Source: Ruminococcus sp. (GTDB lineage: Bacteria; Bacillota; Clostridia; Oscillospirales; Ruminococcaceae). Taken from it: a DNA stretch of 64,000 nucleotides. Shown here one piece after another: positions 8,200-16,484 of the stretch. The position numbers and the translations under genes were made by a program. How positions within the stretch are numbered: position 1 is the stretch's first letter; every line of letters starts with the position of its first letter. The notes beneath the pieces were generated by a model that ran no database searches, was not told the origin of the DNA, and was given only the letters and a program-made list of their open reading frames with translations. The stretch covers positions 1 to 64,000 of the forward strand of contig SVNT01000008.1 in the NCBI GenBank assembly GCA_015066785.1, written 5' to 3'.

Positions 8200-9333
8200 T
8201 TATCGTGAAATAGACTGCTGACCGTCGATGATACCGTTAATCAGCATATCTGTATCCTTCCAGGTTGTATATCTTGAGATGCTTATTCTTATCGCACTGT
8301 CAATGCGCTTGTCGTCAAGCCCGAATTCCTTTAGCACCGTGCTTTTCTTTCCGACCGAGCAGGCACTTCCGCTTGAAACATAAACTCCCCTGCTTTCGAG
8401 GAAATGCAACATTATCTCCGAACGGATACCGTCAACGGAAATATTCAGTATGAACGGAGAAAAACCTTCCTCCCCCGAATTGACGGAGATACCCTCAAGC
8501 TTTGAGAGTTTCTTTCTGATGTAGCTGTTCATCTCCTCCGCATTTGCAACAGCCTGTGGCAGAGTCGTGCGGAATTCTTCCGCCACCGCACCGAATGCGG
8601 AAATCAGCGGTACACTTTCTGTTCCCGAACGGAGACCTTTCTCCTGACCGCCACCAAAAGTTATCGGAAGAAGTCGTGTGCCTTTGGAGAGAATAAGCGC
8701 CCCCACTCCCTTAACGCCGTGAACCTTGTGCGCACTTATCGAAATCATATCTGCACAGAGGTCTGTTGCCTTGAAGGGTACCTTGAGAAATCCCTGAGTA
8801 CAGTCGCTGTGTGTTATACATTCGGGAAAATTTCTTTTTATCGCCATAAACGCACGCTTCACGGGAAGAATGTAGCCTGTTTCGTTGTTGACGAGCATAC
8901 AGCTCACCATAAAGGTGTTTGCGTCAACCGCCGCCACTATATCCTCCGCCGATATATTGCCGTCCCTGTCGGGAGCTATGCGTACAACCTCGTAGCCCTG
9001 CTCCTCAAGGTGATTTATCGGCTCTGCAACCGACGGATGCTCTATCGTGGTAGTAACAATTTTTCTGCGGCGCTTTCCGTATGTTCTTGCACCGCCGAGG
9101 ATAGCCATATTGTTGCTTTCCGTTGCGCCCGATGTGAAAGTAACACTTTCGGGAGCGCAGGCTATTGTTGCGGCAATCGACTTGCGTGCCGCCGTGATGA
9201 GCTTTTCAGCCTCAACGCCGACATTGTGGAGCGATGACGGGTTTCCGAAACAGACGGTCATAGCGTCTACGGCCGCCTTTACAGCAGCGTCGCTCGGCTT
9301 TGTGGTTGCGGCGTTATCGAGATAAGCTTTCAT
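8200..9333 (-). CDS. Cysteine desulfurase (NifS/IscS class), partner of ThiI
   Basis: A PLP enzyme releasing alanine and an enzyme-bound persulfide from cysteine. 377 residues starting MKAYLDNAATTKPS. PLP lysine in ISAHKVHGVKGVGAL; catalytic cysteine in the loop VSSGSACSVGKKS. It lies 49 nt upstream of thiI, the same pairing as nifZ-thiI in Bacillus subtilis, so a dedicated role in tRNA thiolation is the likeliest job; general Fe-S assembly cannot be excluded. ATG with GGAGGG upstream. First gene of the minus-strand series; a TATAAT lies about 45 nt upstream, but I see no good -35. Confidence 0.92.
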   Translation of the reverse strand: MKAYLDNAATTKPSDAAVKAAVDAMTVCFGNPSSLHNVGVEAEKLITAARKSIAATIACAPESVTFTSGATESNNMAILGGARTYGKRRRKIVTTTIEHPSVAEPINHLEEQGYEVVRIAPDRDGNISAEDIVAAVDANTFMVSCMLVNNETGYILPVKRAFMAIKRNFPECITHSDCTQGFLKVPFKATDLCADMISISAHKVHGVKGVGALILSKGTRLLPITFGGGQEKGLRSGTESVPLISAFGAVAEEFRTTLPQAVANAEEMNSYIRKKLSKLEGISVNSGEEGFSPFILNISVDGIRSEIMLHFLESRGVYVSSGSACSVGKKSTVLKEFGLDDKRIDSAIRISISRYTTWKDTDMLINGIIDGQQSISR

Positions 9334-9439
9334 GGTATCCCTCCGGGTAATATCTATACTTATATTTATTATACAATATGTATAAGAAAAAAGCTAGTAT
9401 TTTTTTTAAATTTCTCACCCAAAAAGTATATTTTTGCTA

Positions 9440-9468
9440 TTGCAATAAAAAATCTTTTGTGATATAAT
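9440..9468 (+). promoter_or_regulatory. Promoter of tRNA-Leu
   Basis: TTGCAA, 17-nt spacer, TATAAT, ending 15 nt before the tRNA 5' end. Confidence 0.8.
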
Positions 9469-9483
9469 ATTTTTTAACGGTAT

Positions 9484-9570
9484 GCGGATGTGGCGAAATT
9501 GGCAGACGCGCTAGCTTCAGGTGCTAGTGGTAGTGATACCGTGTGGGTTCAAGTCCCGTCATCCGCACCA
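9484..9570 (+). tRNA. tRNA-Leu (anticodon CAG)
   Basis: An 87-nt class II tRNA. Acceptor arms GCGGATG/CATCCGC pair perfectly. The anticodon loop TTCAGGT sits in stem CTAGC/GCTAG and gives CAG. It has a long variable arm typical of tRNA-Leu, a T-arm with GGTTCAAGTCC, and an encoded 3' CCA. It is a single gene with its own promoter and terminator. Confidence 0.97.
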
Positions 9571-9578
9571 TTTCATTC

Positions 9579-9628
9579 AACCCCGTAAATGCTTGGTTCA
9601 AAGGCATTTTCGGGGTTTGTTTTTTTGT
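9579..9628 (+). terminator. Terminator of tRNA-Leu
   Basis: AACCCCGTAAATGC pairs with GCATTTTCGGGGTT around an 11-nt loop, followed by GTTTTTTTG. Confidence 0.85.
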
Positions 9629-9631
9629 TTT

Positions 9632-9673
9632 CAGAAACCAAAAACCCTCCCGTGAGTTTTCACGAGAGGGTTT
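9632..9673 (-). terminator. Terminator of the LRR surface-protein gene
   Basis: AAACCCTCnCGTGA stem with complementary TCACGAGAGGGTTT, then TTTTTGGTTT on the minus strand, directly after the stop codon. Confidence 0.85.
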
Positions 9674-9682
9674 ATATCATAT

Positions 9683-11464
9683 TTATCCGAGTATAATTTC
9701 TTCTGCCTTCACGCCTTCGCCTGCTGCGAGGTCGCCCATTGTTTCGCCTTCGAGCGAGTGGTCGTCGATGATGATTGCCCACACCGATGCGTGCGAGAAC
9801 TCAAGGTCTGCCCTGCCGTTTTTGATTACGGAAGAATGTGTGTACTCCAGTCCCTTTGTTTCGGGGTTGTAGTACATAAGGTTTGCCGTGAGTCCGTTGT
9901 TTTCGTTGCCGAGGGCAATTGAAAGCGTTGCCTTGAATCCGAATTCGCCTTCGTGTTCGAGGGCAAGCTGAATTGTCTCTACTTCGCCTGTGATGTTGTT
10001 TATTACATTCACGGGGATACCCGTTTCTGTTCTTCTGATACCGAGGTTGATGTTCTTCGTGTCTGTAACATCGGTACCGTTGATTGTCCACTGGATTCCG
10101 CTGCCCATATCGAGAACAAGGTCTACATCCTTACCCTTGATTTCGTCGAGGACATTCTTCGGCAATTCCGTTCTGTTGTTCATATCAACTTTAACAGTAT
10201 CGCCGTCCTTTGCATTGTCGATAGCGTCGACAGCACCTTCCCAGCCTGTTTTGTCACTGCCCTTTACCGTCGGCTGTGACGGTCTGCTTGTGCTTGACAA
10301 ACCGCCGCCCGATGATGAACCGCCGCCTGATGAACTCGGCACATATGATGTTTCGTAAAGTTCAATAGTAAGGTCCGGGAATGTATTTTCAGGGAAAACC
10401 GCTCTGATTTCTTCTTCCGTGATATTTTCGGGAGCTACGACTTTTTCAACTCTTGTAAAGCCATCGAACGCTGTTGCGCTTATCGAGGTTACCTCTTTGT
10501 CAAAATACAAATCAGTAATAACGCTTGCATATTCCCACTCCATGCCGTCAACTGACTGCGGCATAGTATCGGGCATATCATCCTTACCGCTTATAAACAA
10601 AATCTTAATGTCACCTGAATCTAATTCTTTGTATCCCCAGATAAAGTCATCGTCGTCATGACCGCAATTATTTGTATGCTGAGGGCTTAATGCCTTTGCG
10701 GTATATCCGTACGATATAACTCTCCCCGAAAGAGCACACGGAACTTTAAGCCCGCCGCATTCGAGACTTGTGCAACCTCTGAACGCATAATCACCGATTG
10801 TTGTCACGCTGCTCAGGATGCTGACATTTTTAAGACCTGTGCAATTATCGAACGCATAAATACCGATTGTTGTCACGCTGCTCGGGATGCTGACATTTTC
10901 AAGACTTGTGCAACCTTTGAATGTACGGTCACCGATTGATGTCACGCCGCTCTGGATGCTGAGATTTTCAAGACTTGCGCAACCTTGGAATGCCTTACTG
11001 CCGATTGTTGTCACGCTGCTCGGGATGCTGACGCTTTTAAGATTTGGGTAATCATCCTCGAATGCATGTGCGCCGATTGATTTGACGCCGCTTTCGATTA
11101 TTACAGTAGTTATACTGTTTCTGTGGCTATACCATCCATAATCGCTGGGTTCTCCTCCATATGCCATATTTCCGTTTCCGCTTATTGTGAGGGTGCCGTT
11201 AGTGCCTAAAGACCAAGTCAGAACTTGGTAGTCGTCACCGTCACCGCCACAGTAACCGTTTCCCAGAATAGTACTCGTACATCCGCTGTAGTCTGCAGAA
11301 CAAACGGCACATCCTGGGTCTGTATTACCTTCTGTACATTTTGTTTCACAGATGCATTCTTCCGCATTAACGCCGACAAGCGAAATGCCTGAAACTACCG
11401 AAAGTGACATTGCCGCCGCCGCAAACACTGACACGGCTTTTTTGATAAAAGTTTTGCCTTTCAT
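9683..11464 (-). CDS. Secreted BspA-type leucine-rich repeat protein
   Basis: 593 residues with a signal peptide (KKAVSVFAAAAMSLSVV, probable cut after VNA). A Cys-rich segment follows (~35-70), then 23-residue treponemal/BspA-type LRRs (about residues 115-240) with the pattern VTTIGxxAFxxCxSLENVSIPSS. A further single LRR-like unit and a Ser/Gly linker (SSSGGGSSSGGG) precede a C-terminal beta-rich domain (~395-575). The family includes adhesins and carbohydrate- or host-binding surface proteins; the ligand here is unknown. No LPXTG, transmembrane tail or dockerin is visible, so it may be secreted or held non-covalently. ATG with GGAGAG upstream. It has its own promoter and terminator. Confidence 0.85.
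   Translation of the reverse strand: MKGKTFIKKAVSVFAAAAMSLSVVSGISLVGVNAEECICETKCTEGNTDPGCAVCSADYSGCTSTILGNGYCGGDGDDYQVLTWSLGTNGTLTISGNGNMAYGGEPSDYGWYSHRNSITTVIIESGVKSIGAHAFEDDYPNLKSVSIPSSVTTIGSKAFQGCASLENLSIQSGVTSIGDRTFKGCTSLENVSIPSSVTTIGIYAFDNCTGLKNVSILSSVTTIGDYAFRGCTSLECGGLKVPCALSGRVISYGYTAKALSPQHTNNCGHDDDDFIWGYKELDSGDIKILFISGKDDMPDTMPQSVDGMEWEYASVITDLYFDKEVTSISATAFDGFTRVEKVVAPENITEEEIRAVFPENTFPDLTIELYETSYVPSSSGGGSSSGGGLSSTSRPSQPTVKGSDKTGWEGAVDAIDNAKDGDTVKVDMNNRTELPKNVLDEIKGKDVDLVLDMGSGIQWTINGTDVTDTKNINLGIRRTETGIPVNVINNITGEVETIQLALEHEGEFGFKATLSIALGNENNGLTANLMYYNPETKGLEYTHSSVIKNGRADLEFSHASVWAIIIDDHSLEGETMGDLAAGEGVKAEEIILG
10750..11115 (-). repeat. 69-bp tandem repeats encoding the LRRs
   Basis: Successive 69-bp units share long nucleotide identity, for example the repeated block GTCACGCTGCTCGGGATGCTG. 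This shows recent duplication or homogenisation of the LRR-coding units. Confidence 0.7.
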
Positions 11465-11497
11465 TTTAAACTCTCCTTTGTTAATTATTTCTTAACA

Positions 11498-11526
11498 ATT
11501 ATACCACAAACTGTTTTGCAAGTCAA
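11498..11526 (-). promoter_or_regulatory. Promoter of the LRR surface-protein gene
   Basis: TTGACT, 17-nt spacer ending TGTGG, TATAAT. Confidence 0.85.
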
Positions 11527-11534
11527 TAGTACGA

Positions 11535-11577
11535 AATAAAAAAATCCCTTCGGATATTTTTCCGAAGGGATTTTTAT
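11535..11577 (-). terminator. Terminator of the hom-thrB-rqcP operon
   Basis: Perfect 15-bp stem AAAAATCCCTTCGGA and complement, 6-nt loop, T-tract on both sides. It overlaps the end of rqcP. Confidence 0.9.
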
Positions 11578-11819
11578 TATTCCACCACGATATACTGGTC
11601 AGCGGCATCGTCCTTGCGGGCGTTTTCGTTAATCGAAAGCACCTTCACCTTCAGAGGCTTCTGACCCATATTTATTTCGATAATATCGTTGATTTTGACA
11701 TCGTACGACGCTCTTGCGATTTTTCCGTTCACGGAAATCTTTCCTGCGTCGCACGCCTCATTTGCGATTGTTCTACGCTTGATAAGGCGTGAATTTTTAA
11801 GGTATTTATCGAGTCTCAT
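11577..11819 (-). CDS. rqcP: RqcP-like S4-domain RNA-binding protein
   Basis: 80 residues, nearly all S4 domain, beginning MRLDKYLKNSRLIKRRTIA. This closely resembles RqcP (YabO) of B. subtilis, which helps RqcH add alanine tails to nascent chains on stalled 50S subunits. In B. subtilis the gene lies by tRNA/translation genes; here it ends the threonine-branch operon, 11 nt after thrB. ATG with GGAGGACTGA upstream. A generic Hsp15-like role is the alternative. Confidence 0.82.
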   Translation of the reverse strand: MRLDKYLKNSRLIKRRTIANEACDAGKISVNGKIARASYDVKINDIIEINMGQKPLKVKVLSINENARKDDAADQYIVVE

Positions 11820-11830
11820 TCAGTCCTCCT

Positions 11831-12718
11831 CTATTCAATGGAAGTTCCGATATTGTCTATCGCAAGTTCCTTTACCTGCCATGTACCAAGACCCATTCTG
11901 TCGAGCGAGAAACGCAGCTTCCCTGCGAAGAATTCGTTTTCCTCGTCGACAATCGCCATAAGCGAAGGCCCTGCGCCACTGAGATACATTGCGTATGCGT
12001 CGAGGGAATATGCCGTGTCGAAGACTTCCCTTGCGTGCGGAATTAATTTCATTCTGTGCGGCTGATGGAGCTTATCGTGCACGGCTGTCCTGAGGTTTTC
12101 GTACTTCCCCGTGAGAAGACTTGCCGAAAAAAGCGCCGCCCTCGAAAGATTGTATACAGCGTCACCGAAGGAAATATCCTGCGGCAGACACTCTCTCGCC
12201 TTTTCGGTTTTAAGCTCAAAATCGGGAATTATCACGACAAACTTCAGCTTTGTGTGAACCTCCTGCTTGACCCAGTGAACAACCTTTCCGTCGAAAACCG
12301 CAGTCACAATTCCGCCGAGAAGTGCAGGTGCCGTGTTGTCGGGATGACCTTCAATCTGCGCCGAAAGATTTACAAGTTCGTCGAGCGACAGCGGGTCGCC
12401 CATAAGTCTGTTTGCACCTGCAAGCCCTGCGATGATACACGCCGAGGAGCTTCCGAGGCCACGGGCAATCGGGATGCTGTTTGTCTGCTCGATAGTAAGC
12501 CCCGTGAATTTTCTTCCGCAGATTTCATACAGGGATTTCGCCGACGCATATATGAGATTATCCTCTCCCGTCGGGATTTCCGTTCCGTCCAGCGACACGA
12601 TGTTCACGCCGTCGCTTTCTTCCATATTTACATAGTTGTAGTAGTTCAGCGCCAGTCCCAGCGCATCAAATCCCGCACCTAAATTTGCGCTTGTTGCGGG
12701 GATTTTTATTTTTATCAT
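11831..12718 (-). CDS. thrB: Homoserine kinase
   Basis: Phosphorylates homoserine to O-phosphohomoserine for threonine synthesis. 295 residues of GHMP-kinase fold: PATSANLGAGFDALGLAL near the N-terminus, the ATP loop PIARGLGSSSACI (~85-97) and the C-terminal motif YLSGAGPSLMA. One nucleotide separates its ATG from the hom stop codon, so the two are translationally coupled. thrC and asd are not in the window. Confidence 0.96.
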   Translation of the reverse strand: MIKIKIPATSANLGAGFDALGLALNYYNYVNMEESDGVNIVSLDGTEIPTGEDNLIYASAKSLYEICGRKFTGLTIEQTNSIPIARGLGSSSACIIAGLAGANRLMGDPLSLDELVNLSAQIEGHPDNTAPALLGGIVTAVFDGKVVHWVKQEVHTKLKFVVIIPDFELKTEKARECLPQDISFGDAVYNLSRAALFSASLLTGKYENLRTAVHDKLHQPHRMKLIPHAREVFDTAYSLDAYAMYLSGAGPSLMAIVDEENEFFAGKLRFSLDRMGLGTWQVKELAIDNIGTSIE

Positions 12719-12719
12719 C

Positions 12720-13946
12720 TTATACCTCTAAAAGTCTGATTTTTCCGAGAACTTCTCCTCCGACAGCGCTGAGCTTTTCGTCGATGTCGCACTCTCTCAT
12801 TTCGTTTGTAACGAATGCAACCTCACCTGACGGTGCGTTTTCTCTTGCAAGGAATTCAACATCCTCAAATGCCTTTTCAACAGCGGATTTATCCGCACCT
12901 GAAAGACGGATGTACATTCTTGTCCTGCAGTTGCTGTAATCGTCGATGAAGTCCTGTGTTCCTGCATCTTCCCATACCTGCGAGATGCTTGTTCCATCTG
13001 CCTTTGCAGCGTCGATTATGTCAGCCACAACAGCACTTGCTGTCGGGAACTTTCCTGCGCCTCTGCCGTAGAACATAGCCCTGTCGATAGCGTCACCGCA
13101 TACCATTACAGCGTTGAATACGTCAGAAACGCTTGAAATCGGGTTTTCGGAACATACAAAATGCGGTGCCACCAGCGGAAGAATTTTTCCGTTGTCGAGC
13201 TTCTTCACAGTACCGATGAGCTTAACCGAACCGCCCCAGTTTTCTGCGTATTCAATATCTTCGGGAGTGATTTTTGTAATCCCCTCCGTATGTACGCTGT
13301 CGGGATAAACATGCTTTCCGAATGCAAGAGATGAGAGGATACAGATTTTACGGCAAGCGTCAAGGCCCTCAACGTCTGCTGTGGGGTCAGCCTCTGCATA
13401 TCCGAGCTGCTGTGCCATCTTCAGTGCATCGTCAAACTTCATATTTTCGTTTATCATCTTTGTGAGGATAAAGTTTGTTGTACCGTTGAGTATTCCCGAA
13501 ACCGATGTGATTTCGTTAGCCGCAAGGCACTGGTGCATAGGTCTTATTATCGGAATTGCACCGCCTACACTCGCTTCAAAGAAGAAATTGCAGTTCTTCT
13601 CCTTTGCGATTTTGAGGAGTTCCGCACCCTTCTGTGCCACAAGCTCCTTATTCGATGTTGCAACACTCTTTCCTCTTTCAAGACAGCCCTTTACAAAATC
13701 GTATGCGGGATTTACTCCGCCCATACATTCCGCAACGAGAGTTACTTCGTCATCGTTGAGAATGACATTTATATCGTGGACTACCTTGTCCGCAAACGGA
13801 CTGTCGGGAAAATCACGAAGGTCAAGGATGTACTTGACGTCAATGCTCTTCCCTGCGGATTTTTCGATTTTTTCCTTGTTTTTATATATGAGCTCGACAG
13901 TTCCTCCGCCGACAACTCCAAATCCCAATACTGCTACCTTTGCCAT
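12720..13946 (-). CDS. hom: Homoserine dehydrogenase
   Basis: Reduces aspartate semialdehyde to homoserine. 408 residues: Rossmann domain (VAVLGFGVVGGGTVEL), catalytic domain with SVATSNKELVAQKG and GILNGTTNFILTKM, and a C-terminal ACT-like region (~330-408) that would sense threonine. It is monofunctional, with no fused aspartokinase. It sits between the ACT regulator gene and thrB with short gaps, so the three plus rqcP form one operon driven from the promoter before the ACT gene. Confidence 0.96.
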   Translation of the reverse strand: MAKVAVLGFGVVGGGTVELIYKNKEKIEKSAGKSIDVKYILDLRDFPDSPFADKVVHDINVILNDDEVTLVAECMGGVNPAYDFVKGCLERGKSVATSNKELVAQKGAELLKIAKEKNCNFFFEASVGGAIPIIRPMHQCLAANEITSVSGILNGTTNFILTKMINENMKFDDALKMAQQLGYAEADPTADVEGLDACRKICILSSLAFGKHVYPDSVHTEGITKITPEDIEYAENWGGSVKLIGTVKKLDNGKILPLVAPHFVCSENPISSVSDVFNAVMVCGDAIDRAMFYGRGAGKFPTASAVVADIIDAAKADGTSISQVWEDAGTQDFIDDYSNCRTRMYIRLSGADKSAVEKAFEDVEFLARENAPSGEVAFVTNEMRECDIDEKLSAVGGEVLGKIRLLEV

Positions 13947-13957
13947 AAATTTCTCCT

Positions 13958-14413
13958 CTATTCACCTGAAATAATTTTTAAGTCAACCACGCCTCTTAAT
14001 TTTGACAGGATTTCCTTTATCATCATTATATCCTGCGTATCGTCGTTCAAGCGGAGCGAAATCGTTACCGACGCCACGCTGTCAACGGGAATACTCTGGT
14101 TGACTGTAAGTATATTCGCATTGAGCGAGTGCAGGTTGGAAATAAACCCTGCCAAAACACCCGGCTCATCACGGAGAACTGTATAGATTGAAATTATCCT
14201 CTGTGTGAGCTTTTCCTCGTACGAAAATACATAGTCCTTGTATTTGTAGTATGCACTTCGTGATATGCCGACCCTCTTACACGCCGATGCGGAGCTTTTC
14301 TCGTCACCCGACGCTATGAGCTTCTTTACGGCAATTACCTTGTCGAAAACCTCAGGAAGAACGCTGGAATCCACGACAACAAGCCGCCTTGTTTCTCTCT
14401 GTTGAGCGGGCAA
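13958..14413 (-). CDS. HTH-ACT domain protein (UPF0735/PheB-like)
   Basis: About 151 residues. The N-terminal half (~20-75) has a helix-turn-helix look (ACKRVGISRSAYYKYKDYVF). The C-terminal half is an ACT domain (RDEPGVLAGFISNLHSLNANIL). ACT domains bind amino acids, and this family is found beside hom/thrB or pheA in Firmicutes and is thought regulatory. Start: a longer reading would begin at a TTG lying inside the Shine-Dalgarno. I choose the TTG 8 nt after GGAGG. As first gene of the operon, and with a palindrome at its transcription start, it may control its own operon through threonine or methionine; this is inference. Confidence 0.82.
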   Translation of the reverse strand: MPAQQRETRRLVVVDSSVLPEVFDKVIAVKKLIASGDEKSSASACKRVGISRSAYYKYKDYVFSYEEKLTQRIISIYTVLRDEPGVLAGFISNLHSLNANILTVNQSIPVDSVASVTISLRLNDDTQDIMMIKEILSKLRGVVDLKIISGE

Positions 14414-14436
14414 AATGTACACCTCCAATATACAAC

Positions 14437-14455
14437 TGTACTTTAGACAAGTACA
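14437..14455. promoter_or_regulatory. Palindromic operator candidate at the hom operon start site
   Basis: TGTACTT-TAGAC-AAGTACA: perfect 7-bp arms, 5-nt centre, abutting the -10 box and covering the expected +1. A bound dimer would block transcription. Confidence 0.6.
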
Positions 14456-14484
14456 ATTTTACCACACGGTGCCAATAAAGTCAA
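14456..14484 (-). promoter_or_regulatory. Promoter of the ACT-hom-thrB-rqcP operon
   Basis: TTGACT, 17-nt spacer, TAAAAT. Confidence 0.85.
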
Positions 14485-14498
14485 CAGTAAAAACAACT

Positions 14499-14529
14499 AA
14501 AAACCCCACGGGCAAGCCGTGGGGTTTTT
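14499..14529. terminator. Bidirectional terminator-type hairpin upstream of the hom promoter
   Basis: AAAAACCCCACGG and its perfect complement around a 5-nt loop, with T-tracts on either side. It isolates the hom promoter from upstream transcription. Confidence 0.8.
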
Positions 14530-14652
14530 AGCACTTTAGGAGTATGATGGCAAAACTTTTCAGGAAATAATCAATACTTTAGTCACTATTGCAACGAAGT
14601 ATGGTGTGGTCATTTACTTCGGTGCACTGAGTACAGCCGAAGTAATGTAAAT
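14530..14652. other. Gene-less stretch with an orphan hairpin
   Basis: No convincing ORF. It contains a perfect 9-bp hairpin (TTACTTCGG/CCGAAGTAA, 14614-14645) and is bounded on both sides by terminator hairpins. It could be a small RNA, or a remnant of a foldback or IS200/IS605-like element. The sequence does not decide. Confidence 0.3.
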
Positions 14653-14688
14653 TGAAAAACATACAAACGACCGGTACCGTTTGTATCT
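14653..14688 (-). terminator. Terminator of citramalate synthase
   Basis: Stem ATACAAACG/CGTTTGTAT followed on the minus strand by GTTTTTC, about 80 nt after the stop codon. Confidence 0.8.
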
Positions 14689-14768
14689 TGATTATATTAT
14701 ATGGTTTTTTATATTACAAAGCAACTGTATATTAATTACAATACGATTACAAATGGTGACAAATTCCG

Positions 14769-16334
14769 TTATTCAGCCTCGCTGTCCTTGAGGAGCTTAT
14801 AGCGTATACTGTCCGCAAGTGCAACAACAGATGCGTTGATTATATCGCTCGACGCACCGACAGTAGTCCACACGTCCTTGCCGTCGGTTGTTTCAATGAG
14901 TACACGCACAATCGCCGCAGTAGCGGCATTGCTGTTCACGACACGAACCTTATAGTCCACAAGATGCAGCTTCTCGACATTCGGATAGAACACCTTGAGC
15001 GCCGAACGAAGTGCCTTGTCAATAGCATTTACGGGACCGTCACCCTCGTCGGCACCCATCTGAGTTTTTCCGCCTACACGCACCTTGACCATCGCAGATG
15101 CAGGCGACTGCTTTTCGCACTGAGTTTCTCCGATTATCTTGAAGAAATCGACATCGAAGAAAATCTCCATCTTCCCGAGGTAATTCTTCACCAAAAGCTC
15201 AAAGCTCGCCTCCGCCGCCTCATACTGATAGCCACGGTATTCCATCTTCTTGAGCATCTCAACAATCGACGCTACCTCTATGCTGTCCTTTTCCAGTTCG
15301 GGAGCAATTTCGGCTATCTTCGACATAATAACGCTTCTGCCCGACACCTCGGAAAGAAGAATGTTACGCTCATTCCCGACAAGCTCGGGAGAAATATGTT
15401 CAAAACTGCGGGTGTTCTTTGCAACGCCGTCAACATGCATTCCGCCCTTGTGGGAAAACGCACTTTTGCCGACATAGGGCATCCCGTCGTACAGCTTGAC
15501 ATTTGCAACTTCCGCAATGTATCGTGCGGTTTTCGTCAACGCCGACATATCAATCCTGTCGTTGAGGGCATAGCCGAGTTTGAGCGAGAGATTTCCGATA
15601 ACCGATGTCAGATTTGTATTTCCGCAACGCTCACCTATACCGATGAAAGTTCCCTGAACCTGCGTAGCGCCTGCCTTTACCGCCGCAACGGTACCTGCAA
15701 CGGCACAGCCTGTGTCATTATGGCAATGTATTCCCACGGGAACGCTTGTGGCGGCAACGACTTTTTCGGTCACCTCAAAAATCTCATCGGAGAATGTTCC
15801 GCCGTTCGTGTCACAGAGAATTACCCTCTCCGCACCTGCCGAAACCGCAGCCTCAACTACCGACATAGCGTAGTCGGGATTGTCACGGTAGCCGTCAAAA
15901 AAATGCTCCGCATCAAAGAAAACGTGCTTGCCCTTTGACTTCAGCCAGCTTATCGAATCTGTAATCATACGGATATTTTCTTCGGGAGTTGTCTTTATTA
16001 TTTCATCCACGTGCATAAGCCAGCTTTTGCCGAAAATACAGATATAATCGGTATTTACAGAGGCGAGAGCCGCAAGCCCTTCGTCTTCTTCGGGGCGGAT
16101 ATCCTTGTGCCTTGTCGCACCGAAAGCAACAATCTTCGCACGGATGTTACCGATAGATGAAGCCGCCTCGAAAACCTCGGAATCCTTGAGGTTTGACGCA
16201 GGATTTCCTGCCTCGATGTAATCCACGCCGAATTCGTCAAGTGCGGCGATTATATTCAGTTTGTCCTGCAATGAAAATACTATATCCTTCCCCTGCGCAC
16301 CGTCACGCAGAGTGGAGTCAAAAATCTCAATCAA
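14769..16334 (-). CDS. cimA: (R)-citramalate synthase
   Basis: Condenses acetyl-CoA and pyruvate to citramalate, giving a threonine-independent route to 2-oxobutyrate and isoleucine. 521 residues: HMGL-type TIM barrel (IFDSTLRDGAQGKDI, GIHCHNDTGCAVA) and a C-terminal LeuA allosteric dimer domain (~390-520) that would sense isoleucine. The overall layout matches the TIGR00977-type family rather than LeuA. Start: a longer in-frame ATG reading would run through the promoter. The TTG 6 nt after GAGGAT and just downstream of TTGATA-N17-TAAAAT is the sensible start. A true leuA occurs 2.2 kb away, so the two condensing enzymes are distinct. Confidence 0.9.
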   Translation of the reverse strand: MIEIFDSTLRDGAQGKDIVFSLQDKLNIIAALDEFGVDYIEAGNPASNLKDSEVFEAASSIGNIRAKIVAFGATRHKDIRPEEDEGLAALASVNTDYICIFGKSWLMHVDEIIKTTPEENIRMITDSISWLKSKGKHVFFDAEHFFDGYRDNPDYAMSVVEAAVSAGAERVILCDTNGGTFSDEIFEVTEKVVAATSVPVGIHCHNDTGCAVAGTVAAVKAGATQVQGTFIGIGERCGNTNLTSVIGNLSLKLGYALNDRIDMSALTKTARYIAEVANVKLYDGMPYVGKSAFSHKGGMHVDGVAKNTRSFEHISPELVGNERNILLSEVSGRSVIMSKIAEIAPELEKDSIEVASIVEMLKKMEYRGYQYEAAEASFELLVKNYLGKMEIFFDVDFFKIIGETQCEKQSPASAMVKVRVGGKTQMGADEGDGPVNAIDKALRSALKVFYPNVEKLHLVDYKVRVVNSNAATAAIVRVLIETTDGKDVWTTVGASSDIINASVVALADSIRYKLLKDSEAE

Positions 16335-16368
16335 TGTACAATCCTCGCTTTTCGCTGAATTTAACCTT

Positions 16369-16397
16369 ATTTTATCACATATTTTCCGCAATATCAA
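16369..16397 (-). promoter_or_regulatory. Promoter of citramalate synthase
   Basis: TTGATA, 17-nt spacer, TAAAAT. It gives a leader of roughly 30 nt to the TTG start. Confidence 0.8.
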
Positions 16398-16422
16398 GTA
16401 TCGGCAGAATATGGCGTATATA

Positions 16423-16451
16423 TTGACAAATCATTAAAATAATAGTATAAT
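16423..16451 (+). promoter_or_regulatory. Promoter of the DUF5685 operon
   Basis: Consensus TTGACA, 17-nt spacer, TATAAT, divergent from the cimA promoter. Confidence 0.9.
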
Positions 16452-16460
16452 ATACTATTA
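16440..16460. promoter_or_regulatory. AT-rich palindrome over the -10 of the DUF5685 operon
   Basis: TAATAGTAT-AAT-ATACTATTA: perfect 9-bp arms with a 3-nt centre, covering the -10 and the start site. It is an operator candidate, though AT-richness weakens the case. Confidence 0.45.
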
Positions 16461-16484
16461 TTAATGCGAAAGAGGAATTGGCTT

